Positions 56,044 through 64,000 of a stretch of DNA of 64,000 bases are shown one piece after another. Numbering within the stretch: position 1 is the stretch's first letter; each line of letters begins with the position of its first letter. The stretch comes from Rhizobiaceae bacterium (GTDB lineage: Bacteria > Pseudomonadota > Alphaproteobacteria > Rhizobiales > Rhizobiaceae). The stretch is taken from positions 1 through 64,000 of the forward strand of contig JAHBYY010000012.1 of NCBI GenBank assembly GCA_019635715.1, written 5' to 3'. The position numbers and the translations under genes are program-made. Under the pieces are notes generated by a model. That model had not been told where the DNA came from and did not search any database. It was given only the letters and a program-made list of their open reading frames with translations.

Positions 56044-59000
56044 ACGACCGCCTCAACCTGTCCGTTTCGCCATTGGAAAAGCCTGCGCTGCCGACACCGA
56101 CGCGGCAACGCTGGCAGCCTTTGCGGCTGGGCCTGGTGGAACTCTATCATTACGACAGCGAGGAATTCTGGTTCCGCGACGGTCATCTGCTGCTGCGCGG
56201 CAACAACGGCACCGGCAAGTCCAAGGTGCTGTCGCTGACGCTGCCGTTCCTGCTCGACGCGCAGCTCAAGTCGTCACGCATCGAGCCCGACGGCGACGCC
56301 GGCAAGAGGATGGCGTGGAACCTGCTGATGAACAGCCACGAGCGGCGCAACGGTTATGCGTGGATCGAGTTCGGCCGCGTCGCCGAAGACGGCACGCCGC
56401 ATTATCTGTCGCTCGGCGTCGGCCTTTCTGCGGCGCGCGCCCGCCCGCAGGTCGACAGTTGGTTCTTCCTGATCGAAGATGCCGACGATGCGCCGCGCAT
56501 CAATCAGGATCTGTGGCTGACCAGCGAGCATCGGTTCGTGCTGACCAGGGAGCGCCTGCGCGATGCGCTCGAAGGCCGGGGCCAGGTGTTCGACACCGCG
56601 GCCGGCTATCGCCGCGCCGTCGACGAGCGCCTGTTCCATCTGGGCGCCAGGCGCTACGAGGCGTTGATGGATACGCTGATCCAGCTCCGCCAGCCGCAGC
56701 TTTCCCGGAAGCCCGACGAGACCGCGCTGTCGAACGCGCTGACCGAGGCCCTGCCGCCGCTGGCGCCCGAACTGCTCGGCGACGTCGCCGAGGCGCTCGC
56801 GCAACTCGAGGAAGACCGCCGTCAGCTCGACGAGTATCAGGCGCTGGCCAAGGCCGTCGGCCGTTTCGAGGAGCGATATCGCGTCTATGCCGGCACGCAG
56901 ACCCGCCGTCAGGCGCGCCTGCTGCGTCAGGCACAGACGGAGTTCGACAACGCCAGCCGGGCCTGCGGCGAAGCCCAGGCCCGGTTCAACGAAGCACAAG
57001 CGCGCGAAACCCTTGCCCGAACGGCGCATGACGATGCGGACATCAGGCTGGCGCGCGGGCGGGCGCGGCTCGACGCCTTGCGCTCCGATCCGACGATGCA
57101 GGACGCCAACCGCCTCGAAAGCGCCGAGAAGGAGGCGGCGGCGCGCCATCAGGCTGTGCAGAAAGCAACGGCGGCGATCGAGCAGGCGACCCGCCGGCTG
57201 GGTCTCAGCAGCGAGGAAACCGGACGCACGGCCAAGCGCGCCGAGCGGGCGGAACGCACCCTGGCTGAGCTGCGCCGGCAAGGCGCCGTTCATGCCGACG
57301 CGGCAGGCATTGCCGGCCAGCATTCCGAGAATCCGATCGCCGCATTCGAGGCGGCCGCGCTGGTCGCGTTGACGCAGCCTGCCTTCGACAGAGCCTGCGC
57401 CGCGCTTCGCAGCCTTGTCGCCGGCCGGCGCGAGCAGATCGCCCTTTTGCGCCGCCGTCACGGCGAAGTCGCGGAAGCCGCGGCAACCCATGTGCGGCGC
57501 CGCGAAACCCGGGACGAGCGGCGGGTCGAAGCCGAAGAGGCGGCGGCGCGCCGCACGCAAGCCGATGCCGAAGTCGAGCGTCAGGGCCGGGACCTGACGG
57601 AAAGCTGGGACCGCCATTTCACCGGCCTGAAGCAACTGCAAGTCGATGCCGACGCCAGGTTCGCAGCCCTGACGGCCCTGGCGGAATGGGCAGCGGCGCC
57701 GCAAGGCGACAATCCGGCCCGACACCTGCTGCAATCGGCACATCAGGCGGCCAGCTTCGCTTTGGCCCGGCGTCACGCGGCGCTCGACGGCCAACGGCAA
57801 ACGCTGGAGGCCGAGTGCAAGGGCCTCGAAGACGAACGCCGACGCCTGGAGGCCGGCGACGACATGGCGCCGCCCCTGCCCTACACGCGCGACCTTTCCG
57901 TCCGGGACGCGCGCCAAGGCGCGCCGTTCTGGCAGGTGGTGGATTTTCGCGACTCGGTGGCTGCCCCGCAACGCGCCGGGCTTGAAGCGGCCCTCGAAGC
58001 CGCCGGGCTGCTCGATGCGTGGATCTCGCCGGACGGCCGCCTTCAATCAGGCGATGATGGCGCGCCGCTCCACGACACGCAGGTGCTGGAACGGCGAAAG
58101 TTCTCTCCATCGCTCGCCGACTTTCTGGAGGTCACCCTGCCAGTCGGCTCCATCGTATCGGTCGATATCGTCGAGCGCCTGCTGTCGGGCATCGCCTGCG
58201 CCACTGACGACCCGGTCGACGCCGACGCCTGGATCGCCGCCGACGGCCGCTTTCGCGTCGGCGCCCTCGCTGGCGCCTGGCACAAGCCGGCGGCGGTCTA
58301 TATCGGACACGCAGCGCGCGCCGCGGCCCGCACGCGGCGGCTGGCCGAGATTGCCGATCGCCTGGCCCAGCTTTGCGACGACTTGGCCGGCGTGCAGGTG
58401 ATGGCCGGGCAGCTCGCGCTGGATCGCGAGCAGGCCGACGAAGACTGGCGCAAGGCGCCCGCCGACGAGATGCTGCACCGTGCTCACTCGGACGCCGCCG
58501 CCAGCGCCCGCGCCGCGCGTCTCGCCAGCGAAAAGCTGGCCGAAGCGGATGCGCGGTGCCACGCGGCCGAACAGGCGCTCAAGGCGGTGCGCGAACAGCT
58601 CGCGACGGACGCCGCGGACCTGCGCCTGCCCGAATCTTCCGAGGCGCTGCCCGCCGTCGAAGCGGAACTGGATCATTATCGCGATACGCAGGTCCGGCTC
58701 GAGCAGGCCGCGCACGAGCTGCGCCTGGCGATGCCGGAATGGCGGCGGCAACTTGCCCGGGAGGACGAAGCGCGGGACGATCTCCGGCAACGGGAGCAGG
58801 AGTCCGCGGCCGCCCGCGTCGAAGCCGAAGAGGCCCTTGCCCGGCTTGGCGTGCTGCGCGACATGGTTGGCGCGAAGGTCGAGGAGTTGCAGCGCCAGCT
58901 CGCCGAGGCACGTATCGCGGTCGAAGCCGGCGAAACTGCGCTGAGGCTTGCCGGCGAGGCCCTGCGCAAGGCGGGCGAGACGCGAGCGGTCGCCGACCAG

Positions 59001-60215
59001 CAGGCCGAGACCGCGAACAGCGTCTTGCATCAGCGAGGCGAGGCGCGCGCGCAAGCGATCTCCAGGTTGCAGCAGTTTACCGGCACCGGTCTGCTGTCCG
59101 CGGCGCTGCCTCGTATCGAGGTGCCGGACATGGGGGCCCCGTGGACGATCGACCCCGCGCTGACGCTGGCCAAGCGGGCAGAACAGGAACTGTCGAGCCT
59201 CAGGGACGACGACGAGGCATGGGCGCGCGTGCAGCGGCAGATCGCCGAGGAGCTGACCGAGCTGCAGCGCACGCTCGGCGCGCTGGGCCACCAGGCCCAG
59301 GCCGACCCCAGCGACTGGGGGTTCAGCGTCGACATCATCTACCAGAACCGGCGCGAGCGCCCGGACCGGCTCGCAGGGCGACTCGCCGAAGAGATCGCCC
59401 AGCGCAGCGAATTGCTGACCGCCAACGAGCGGACCGTCCTTGAAAACCACCTGCAGGCCGAGATCGCCGCCGAGATCCAGCGCCTGCTGCAAGCCGCCGA
59501 ACGGCAGGTCGACGCCATCAACACGGAGTTGCACAAGCGCCCGACCTCGACCGGCGTGCGCTATCGGCTGGTGTGGCAGCCGCTGGCGGAAGAGGAAGGC
59601 GCGCCGGTGGGCCTCGATGTGGCGCGCAAGCGCCTGCTCAAAACCAGCTCGGATCTCTGGTCGGCGGAAGACCGGCGCGTCGTCGGAGCGATGTTGCAGC
59701 AGCGCATCTCGGCCGAGCGGGAGCGCGCCGATTCCGGCAGCGGGAGGGAGAGCGGCACCCTGCTCGACCAGCTCGCCCGCGCGCTCGACTATCGCCATTG
59801 GCACCGGTTTCGCGTCGAACGATGGCAGGAAGGGCATTGGCGAAAGCTTTCCGGCCCTGCCTCGAGCGGCGAGCGGGCGCTCGGCCTGACAGTGCCGCTG
59901 TTCGCGGCGGTCGCCAGCTTCTACAGCCAGGGCAGCTACGCCCTGGCGCCGCGGCTGATGCTGCTCGACGAAGCCTTTGCCGGCATCGACGACACGGCGC
60001 GCGCGCACTGCATGGGGCTGATCCGCGCGTTCGACCTCGACTTCGTCATCACCAGCGAGCGCGAGTGGGCGTGTTATGCCGAACTGCCGGGCGTCGCCAT
60101 CTGCCAGTTGCAGCGGCGCGAGGGCATCGACGCCGTGTTCGTATCGCGATGGAGCTGGGACGGCCGTGAAAAGGTGTCCGAGGCCGATCCCGATCGCCGG
60201 TTCGCGCCGGCATGA
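56040..60215 (+). CDS. jetC: Wadjet type II SMC ATPase JetC (TIGR02680)
   Basis: A 1391-residue SMC/MukB-like ATPase. Walker A GNNGTGKSK lies at residues 54-62 in an N-terminal head domain that also has RRNGYAWIEFGR. Long charged coiled coils run roughly 280-620 and 760-1050 around a central hinge. The C-terminal head has signature SSGERALGLTVPLFAA (about 1276-1291) and Walker B LMLLDEAFAGIDD (about 1306). This length is usual for TIGR02680. The enzyme extrudes DNA loops so that JetD can cut small circular plasmids. Overlaps both neighbours by 4 bases. Confidence 0.95.
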   Translation: MNDRLNLSVSPLEKPALPTPTRQRWQPLRLGLVELYHYDSEEFWFRDGHLLLRGNNGTGKSKVLSLTLPFLLDAQLKSSRIEPDGDAGKRMAWNLLMNSHERRNGYAWIEFGRVAEDGTPHYLSLGVGLSAARARPQVDSWFFLIEDADDAPRINQDLWLTSEHRFVLTRERLRDALEGRGQVFDTAAGYRRAVDERLFHLGARRYEALMDTLIQLRQPQLSRKPDETALSNALTEALPPLAPELLGDVAEALAQLEEDRRQLDEYQALAKAVGRFEERYRVYAGTQTRRQARLLRQAQTEFDNASRACGEAQARFNEAQARETLARTAHDDADIRLARGRARLDALRSDPTMQDANRLESAEKEAAARHQAVQKATAAIEQATRRLGLSSEETGRTAKRAERAERTLAELRRQGAVHADAAGIAGQHSENPIAAFEAAALVALTQPAFDRACAALRSLVAGRREQIALLRRRHGEVAEAAATHVRRRETRDERRVEAEEAAARRTQADAEVERQGRDLTESWDRHFTGLKQLQVDADARFAALTALAEWAAAPQGDNPARHLLQSAHQAASFALARRHAALDGQRQTLEAECKGLEDERRRLEAGDDMAPPLPYTRDLSVRDARQGAPFWQVVDFRDSVAAPQRAGLEAALEAAGLLDAWISPDGRLQSGDDGAPLHDTQVLERRKFSPSLADFLEVTLPVGSIVSVDIVERLLSGIACATDDPVDADAWIAADGRFRVGALAGAWHKPAAVYIGHAARAAARTRRLAEIADRLAQLCDDLAGVQVMAGQLALDREQADEDWRKAPADEMLHRAHSDAAASARAARLASEKLAEADARCHAAEQALKAVREQLATDAADLRLPESSEALPAVEAELDHYRDTQVRLEQAAHELRLAMPEWRRQLAREDEARDDLRQREQESAAARVEAEEALARLGVLRDMVGAKVEELQRQLAEARIAVEAGETALRLAGEALRKAGETRAVADQQAETANSVLHQRGEARAQAISRLQQFTGTGLLSAALPRIEVPDMGAPWTIDPALTLAKRAEQELSSLRDDDEAWARVQRQIAEELTELQRTLGALGHQAQADPSDWGFSVDIIYQNRRERPDRLAGRLAEEIAQRSELLTANERTVLENHLQAEIAAEIQRLLQAAERQVDAINTELHKRPTSTGVRYRLVWQPLAEEEGAPVGLDVARKRLLKTSSDLWSAEDRRVVGAMLQQRISAERERADSGSGRESGTLLDQLARALDYRHWHRFRVERWQEGHWRKLSGPASSGERALGLTVPLFAAVASFYSQGSYALAPRLMLLDEAFAGIDDTARAHCMGLIRAFDLDFVITSEREWACYAELPGVAICQLQRREGIDAVFVSRWSWDGREKVSEADPDRRFAPA

Positions 60216-61513
60216 ACGACAAGGCCGACCCGCGACTGCAACGCCTGCTGGGCGGGCAGCATCTCGCTGCGCTGCGCAAGCGGCTGCGTCGACGTTTCGA
60301 GCGCGCGCCGCTCGACGAAGTCGTCGATACCATTCGCCTCGGCGAGCTCGCCGCGGCGGAACATGCCGCGCTCGCCTCGCTGCTCGGCCGCCCGCAGCGC
60401 CGTTCGAATTCCTTGCGGATCGACGTTCGCGGCGTCGATGACGCCTTGCGGCGTGCCGGGCTCGCAGCGTCCCTGCGCGACGCCCTGGAAAGGCTCGACG
60501 GTCCCATCCCCCACCTCGCCAGGGCGTGTCTGCGGCTGCAAGCGCTGTGGTCGGAGGTCATCGACGGGTGTAGCCATCCCGGCCTGGCCGACCTGCTCGG
60601 CACGGCCGCGGGCATCGGCCTGCTCAAGCGGCTCGCGCGGCAAAGTCCGGAGGTGGCGGCACAATTGTGCCGCCAGGCCGAAGAGGTGCTGCGGCTCCTG
60701 CCCGCAAGCGGTATCACACGCGCGCAACTCGCCGCCGACGTGCTGGGCGATGCCCATGGGCTGGACAATGGCCGCGGCACCGCGGCCCTCGTGCTGGCGG
60801 TCCGGCGCCGGACCGCCGCGCCTGTTTTCGAAGATACCGCACCGATTGCCGACGACGATGGCGAGACGGCGCGGGAATCGGGAGAGGACGCCGATACGGA
60901 AGCGGCCCGCGGCGCGGAGCGGGCGCGCGACACATGGGCAAGGGCGGGCGTTCTGGTCAATGAGCTGGCGCGCCCGGCCCTGTTCCTCAATCTGCCGGCA
61001 GGCGACGCCGGATGCGATCGCTGGCCCTTGGGAGAGCCGGCCTATGCGTCGCTGCGATTGCTGCTGCGCGCGCCGCCCCGATGGGATGTGACGGGCCGCG
61101 TCGTTTTCGTATGCGAAAACCCCAACCTTCTCGCCATCGCGGCGGACCGCTGGGGCGCAGGGTGCGCCCCGCTGGTCTGCACCGACGGCATGCCCGCCGC
61201 CGCGCAGCGATGCCTCCTGTCGCAGCTCGCGCAGGCGGGCGCGCGCCTCCGCTACCACGGCGATTTCGACTGGCCCGGACTGCGCATCGGCAACCATGTC
61301 ATGCGCGAGCATGGCGCTGGGCCATGGCGCTTCGGCGCCGTCGACTATCTCGCCGCCGTGCAAACGGCGCCGAACCCAGCCCACGCCCTCGCAGGGAACC
61401 CGGTTGACGCATCATGGGATGGAGCGCTGGCGCCAGCCATGCAAGAGCAGCGCGTCGCCGTCGCCGAGGAGGCCGTGGTCGCCTCGCTTTTGCAGGATCT
61501 CGATGATCGATGA
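60212..61513 (+). CDS. jetD: Wadjet type II TOPRIM nuclease JetD (DUF2399/TIGR02679)
   Basis: A 433-residue protein of the TIGR02679 family. The C-terminal DUF2399 TOPRIM-like domain has the catalytic glutamate in VFVCENPNLL (about 297) and the DxD pair in YHGDFDWPGLRIG (about 349-351). Together they bind the metals needed for plasmid DNA cleavage. An N-terminal arm (residues 1-250) contains helical DNA-binding segments. ATG 60212 overlaps the jetC stop. The system therefore has all four genes intact. Confidence 0.93.
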   Translation: MNDKADPRLQRLLGGQHLAALRKRLRRRFERAPLDEVVDTIRLGELAAAEHAALASLLGRPQRRSNSLRIDVRGVDDALRRAGLAASLRDALERLDGPIPHLARACLRLQALWSEVIDGCSHPGLADLLGTAAGIGLLKRLARQSPEVAAQLCRQAEEVLRLLPASGITRAQLAADVLGDAHGLDNGRGTAALVLAVRRRTAAPVFEDTAPIADDDGETARESGEDADTEAARGAERARDTWARAGVLVNELARPALFLNLPAGDAGCDRWPLGEPAYASLRLLLRAPPRWDVTGRVVFVCENPNLLAIAADRWGAGCAPLVCTDGMPAAAQRCLLSQLAQAGARLRYHGDFDWPGLRIGNHVMREHGAGPWRFGAVDYLAAVQTAPNPAHALAGNPVDASWDGALAPAMQEQRVAVAEEAVVASLLQDLDDR

Positions 61514-62436
61514 AGCTGCCTTGTTCAGGAAGAACGCGCTTTCAGCGCCGTCCATCGTAAAGACACCTGCCTTTGGAACCAGACATCGCCGGCAGGGCTC
61601 GTGCATTCACGCGAACGCATAGCCTCCGACGGCCCGATTTCGGGCCCTCCCGTTCGTCGCCGCCAACGAGCGCCACCCACCGCGAGTAGCTTGTCCTTGC
61701 TTGGCAGGCCCGCGGCCCCGCCGACGAGCACCAATATCTGACGAGGCAGTAAAACCGCCGAAACTACGCTATCGCCGCCGTTTGTATCCGTTACTCCCAC
61801 TCAATTATCGGCCGGACAGACTAATCTATTGAAAAGAAAAGGGAAAAAATATTTTCAAAAGGCGATATACCGTCAGCTAAACGTCGCCAAGCTATCGCTT
61901 ATGAAAACATTGGGATTTTTCGGCTCAACAGTCGGTGGAAAACTTCGCCATCTATCGCCCGTGACGGTGGCTGCTCCCATTTAGGGCATCCGACGGCGAA
62001 AGTGCCCGCAAGAACTACATCATACCGACGCACTACCCGATTTGCCACCCTCATCGGGAGATTCGATCTACGACATCGTACCATATCAGGCATCAGTGCC
62101 GCTGAGTTGGGCCGGCCGTCATCTCCCTAGTCAACATGCCTGTCGCAGCAAAGGAAACCGAGGCACTGCTCGGCTGACGCCGCTTCGTATCTTCGATCCG
62201 CTGCAAGGCGCCCTCCCAACGGCTTCCCTGCCGTGCGGTCGACTGCACCCTGCCCCTACTAATCGAGGCTGTGATGCCTCCGTCCGCTGACCCTGCACGT
62301 TCCCCTCCCCAAATTTGAATGGCCAACAGAAGGGGCTGAGCACCCGTCATCGGCTCATTGTCGTCATTCGTCTTGCCGATGATTGCCAATTCATGCCAAG
62401 GTGACACAAAATAACCACCAGCACGTCGGCCATCCC
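61514..62436. other. 0.9-kb non-coding, lower-GC spacer between Wadjet and BREX
   Basis: A long stretch without a convincing gene. Around 61810-61880 it is markedly AT-rich, with the palindrome AAAATATTTT at 61846-61855. It contains a guaA 3'-end-like sequence (61791-61805). Short frames such as those at 62042-62407 have no recognisable domain. The heptamer CTATCGC is repeated (61770, 61892, 61952). This looks like the junction of two independently acquired modules. Confidence 0.55.
61791..61805 (-). other. guaA 3'-end-like sequence, possible att scar
   Basis: On the minus strand ATTGAGTGGGAGTAA reads IEWE-stop, the conserved C-terminus of GMP synthase (GuaA), preceded by R-P-I codons. No guaA body is attached. 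The 3' end of guaA is a known integration site of genomic islands, so this may be an attachment-site duplicate left by an integrated element. Confidence 0.4.
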
Positions 62437-62655
62437 ATGATCGAACAGTCCGATGAAATTCTCACCCTTGAGGAGGTCGCCGCCTACCTGAAGGCTGGGC
62501 GACGCACGGTCTATCGCCTTGCGGCCAATGGGCAGATTCCCGCCTTCAAGCTGGGCGGCACATGGCGCTTCAAGCGTGCCGAACTGGATCGATGGATCGC
62601 CGCCCGGATGGGCACGCAGGAGGGAAAGCCCAAGCCTGACGAGAAGACGTCATGA
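62437..62655 (+). CDS. helix-turn-helix (excisionase-family) protein of the BREX locus
   Basis: A 72-residue HTH_17 protein: LTLEEVAAYLKAGRRTVYRL (about 9-28) forms the helix-turn-helix, and IPAFKLGGTWRFKRAELDRW the wing, ending with a short charged tail. Such MerR/Xis-like proteins act as transcription regulators or excisionases. The stop overlaps the brxF start (ATGA, 62652-62655), so it is coupled to the BREX genes and probably regulates them. Confidence 0.85.
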   Translation: MIEQSDEILTLEEVAAYLKAGRRTVYRLAANGQIPAFKLGGTWRFKRAELDRWIAARMGTQEGKPKPDEKTS

Positions 62656-63173
62656 CCCGTGCCTTCCCATTGTCCACAGACGCCGCCAACCTCCCTGCAC
62701 TCGAACGGCTCATCGGGGAAGTCAGTGATCTTCAGAGCAAACTGATCCTGCTGGTCGGCAATAGCGGCAAGACCCGACTTCTGCGCGCCTTGGCGCGGCG
62801 GCTGAACACCGCGCCACTCAATGTCGGCGTGAAGTTGGGGTGCCGCTTGGCGGCCACGCCTGTCTCCAATCGCGGTTTCTCGACGAGCGAGCTGCTACGC
62901 GAAATCACGGACGACGTGGGTCGAGATGCGCCGTTGTTGCTCGACAACCTCGAAGTGCTCTTTGAGCCGAGCCTGAAGATCAATCCGCTCAACGTCGTCA
63001 AATTGTTGGCGCACTCGCGCCAGGTCATCGCCGCTTGGCCGGGTGAAATGCGCAATGACCGCTTGATTTACGCTGGCATGGGACATCCCGAATACCGCGA
63101 CTACACCCGCGATGGCGTCGTCGTCTTTGAAACGGCGCAAAGCCACTACGGGGCCGGAAAGTCAAAAGCATGA
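62652..63173 (+). CDS. brxF: BREX type 3 P-loop protein BrxF
   Basis: A 173-residue P-loop protein: a Walker-A-like [12 protein letters not shown] (about 34-45), a Walker-B-like [11 protein letters not shown] (about 93-104), and a C-terminal [11 protein letters not shown] segment. These fit the BrxF family specific to BREX type 3. It is small and probably assists the large ATPase. It overlaps both neighbours by 4 bases. BREX systems block phage replication and mark self DNA by methylation. Confidence 0.85.
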   Translation: MTRAFPLSTDAANLPALERLIGEVSDLQSKLILLVGNSGKTRLLRALARRLNTAPLNVGVKLGCRLAATPVSNRGFSTSELLREITDDVGRDAPLLLDNLEVLFEPSLKINPLNVVKLLAHSRQVIAAWPGEMRNDRLIYAGMGHPEYRDYTRDGVVVFETAQSHYGAGKSKA

Positions 63174-64000
63174 AATACAGAGATCTCATTCAGTTCGAGC
63201 AAATCGAGTCGGTTGTTCAGCTGCTCGATGCCGACCGCCCCGACGAAGCCAAGAAGCTTGTTTCGACATTCGTTATCTCCGACGACATGGCTGAGCGCAT
63301 TGCCAAGCTCATGGTGCCGCAGCTCGGCTTCGACGACGCGGTTGACCACAAGGGCGTGCTCATCGTCGGCAACTACGGGACCGGTAAATCGCATTTAATG
63401 TCGGTGTTGTCGCTGGTGGCCGAGGACCCGGCCTACGTACCGATGATCCGACACCCCAAGGTGGTGGACGCGGTTGCCTCGGTCGCCGGCCGCTTCAAGG
63501 TGCTGCGCATTGAGGTCGGTGGCCTGGAAATGCCGCTGCGCCAGATCATCACCCAGCAGATCGAACGCTTCCTCAAGAAGCTCGGCGTCGATTTCACCTT
63601 CCCGAGCGCCGATCAGGAACTGAACAACAAGGACTCCTTCAAGGAGATGATGGCCGCGTTCGGGGAGAAGTTCCCGAATCAGGGGCTTCTGCTCGTGGTG
63701 GACGAGTTTCTCGAATACCTGCAGTCCCGCCGCGATCACGAACTGGTGCTCGACTTGGCCATCCTGCGTCAGATCGGCGAGGTCGCCAAGCATCTGAAAT
63801 TCCGCTTCGTCGCGGGTGTGCAGGAAGCCATTTTCGATAGCGGTCGCTTCCAGCATGTTGCCGACAGCATCCGCCGAGTCAACGAACGCTTCACGCAGAT
63901 CCTAATCGACCGCCAGGACGTGAGCTTCGTCGTTTCCGCGCGCCTGCTCAAGAAGTCTGCTGACCAGCAAAACAAAATCCGCGAATATCTCAAGCCCTTC
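63170..64000 (+). CDS. brxC: BREX system ATPase BrxC/PglY (DUF6079-like), partial
   Basis: The first 277 residues of a large AAA-type ATPase, cut by the window's right edge. Walker [10 protein letters not shown] is at residues 67-75 and Walker [13 protein letters not shown] around 173-184 (D178, E179). The N-terminus [19 protein letters not shown] is typical of BREX/DUF6079 ATPases. The full protein is probably over 1000 residues; the methyltransferase PglX, helicase BrxH, PglZ and BrxA are expected beyond the edge. Codon use is less GC-rich than in the Wadjet genes. Confidence 0.85.
   Translation, partial: MKYRDLIQFEQIESVVQLLDADRPDEAKKLVSTFVISDDMAERIAKLMVPQLGFDDAVDHKGVLIVGNYGTGKSHLMSVLSLVAEDPAYVPMIRHPKVVDAVASVAGRFKVLRIEVGGLEMPLRQIITQQIERFLKKLGVDFTFPSADQELNNKDSFKEMMAAFGEKFPNQGLLLVVDEFLEYLQSRRDHELVLDLAILRQIGEVAKHLKFRFVAGVQEAIFDSGRFQHVADSIRRVNERFTQILIDRQDVSFVVSARLLKKSADQQNKIREYLKPF

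Noticed and set aside
62042-62407. Short open frames on both strands before the BREX genes
   Set aside because: No domain, no ribosome-binding site and atypical composition for this genome.

Overview
The window looks like a G+C-rich alphaproteobacterial chromosome or megaplasmid segment, most likely from Hyphomicrobiales (rhizobia-like). The signs are strong GC bias at third codon positions, many long antisense shadow frames, dense clusters of TRAP, MalEFGK, RbsABC and PotABCD type importers with GntR and LacI regulators, and a full-length B12-dependent methionine synthase. Assignments are by eye from motifs; no database search was possible. I saw no rRNA, tRNA or CRISPR array.

Layout. 0-1.2 kb: ArsC-like reductase and Nudix hydrolase. 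1.4-7.8 kb: a hydroxyacid dehydrogenase, a sugar-isomerase-like TIM barrel, an SsuD/SfnG-like flavin monooxygenase, and a polar amino acid-type ABC binding protein and permease (no ATPase here) followed by a class V aminotransferase. 7.8-11.6 kb: metH with a 20-bp near-palindromic operator. 11.9-29.8 kb: a catabolic region with a GntR regulator, a TRAP importer with a VOC protein, a TIM-barrel/Gfo-Idh-MocA pair, an FAD-FeS dehydrogenase, a split homologue of plant Tm-1 (UPF0261 plus PEP-hydrolase-family genes), and an SDR-cupin-MalEFGK operon. Three of its promoters share a 15-bp motif. A 275-bp MITE-like element with 29-bp terminal inverted repeats has inserted exactly at a stop codon.

30.2-42.8 kb: ten minus-strand genes (CoA-transferase, SDR, RbsA, aldehyde dehydrogenase, HAD, RbsC, RbsB, DapA-like lyase, crotonase, GMC oxidoreductase) and a divergent lacI. 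Three matching LacI-type operators tie them together. 42.9-52.7 kb: a nine-gene operon of PotABCD-like importer, aldehyde dehydrogenase, luciferase-like monooxygenase, flavin reductase with an extra Nudix-like domain, alpha/beta hydrolase and AA_synth-family protein, flanked by a GntR gene. Its enzyme set parallels RutA/RutF/RutD of pyrimidine ring opening without being that pathway. The same 10-mer operator lies upstream of the operon and of the gntR gene.

52.7-64 kb: a defence island. A complete type II Wadjet (jetABCD, 53.1-61.5 kb) is followed by 0.9 kb of lower-GC non-coding DNA carrying a guaA 3'-end-like sequence (possible att scar). Then comes the start of a type 3 BREX locus (HTH protein, BrxF, BrxC/DUF6079) that runs off the right edge. 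The strongest candidates for undescribed biology are the two uncharacterised catabolic gene sets (30-42 kb and 43-52 kb), the Tm-1-like region, and the structured 171-bp gap that separates jetA from the otherwise overlapping jetBCD.
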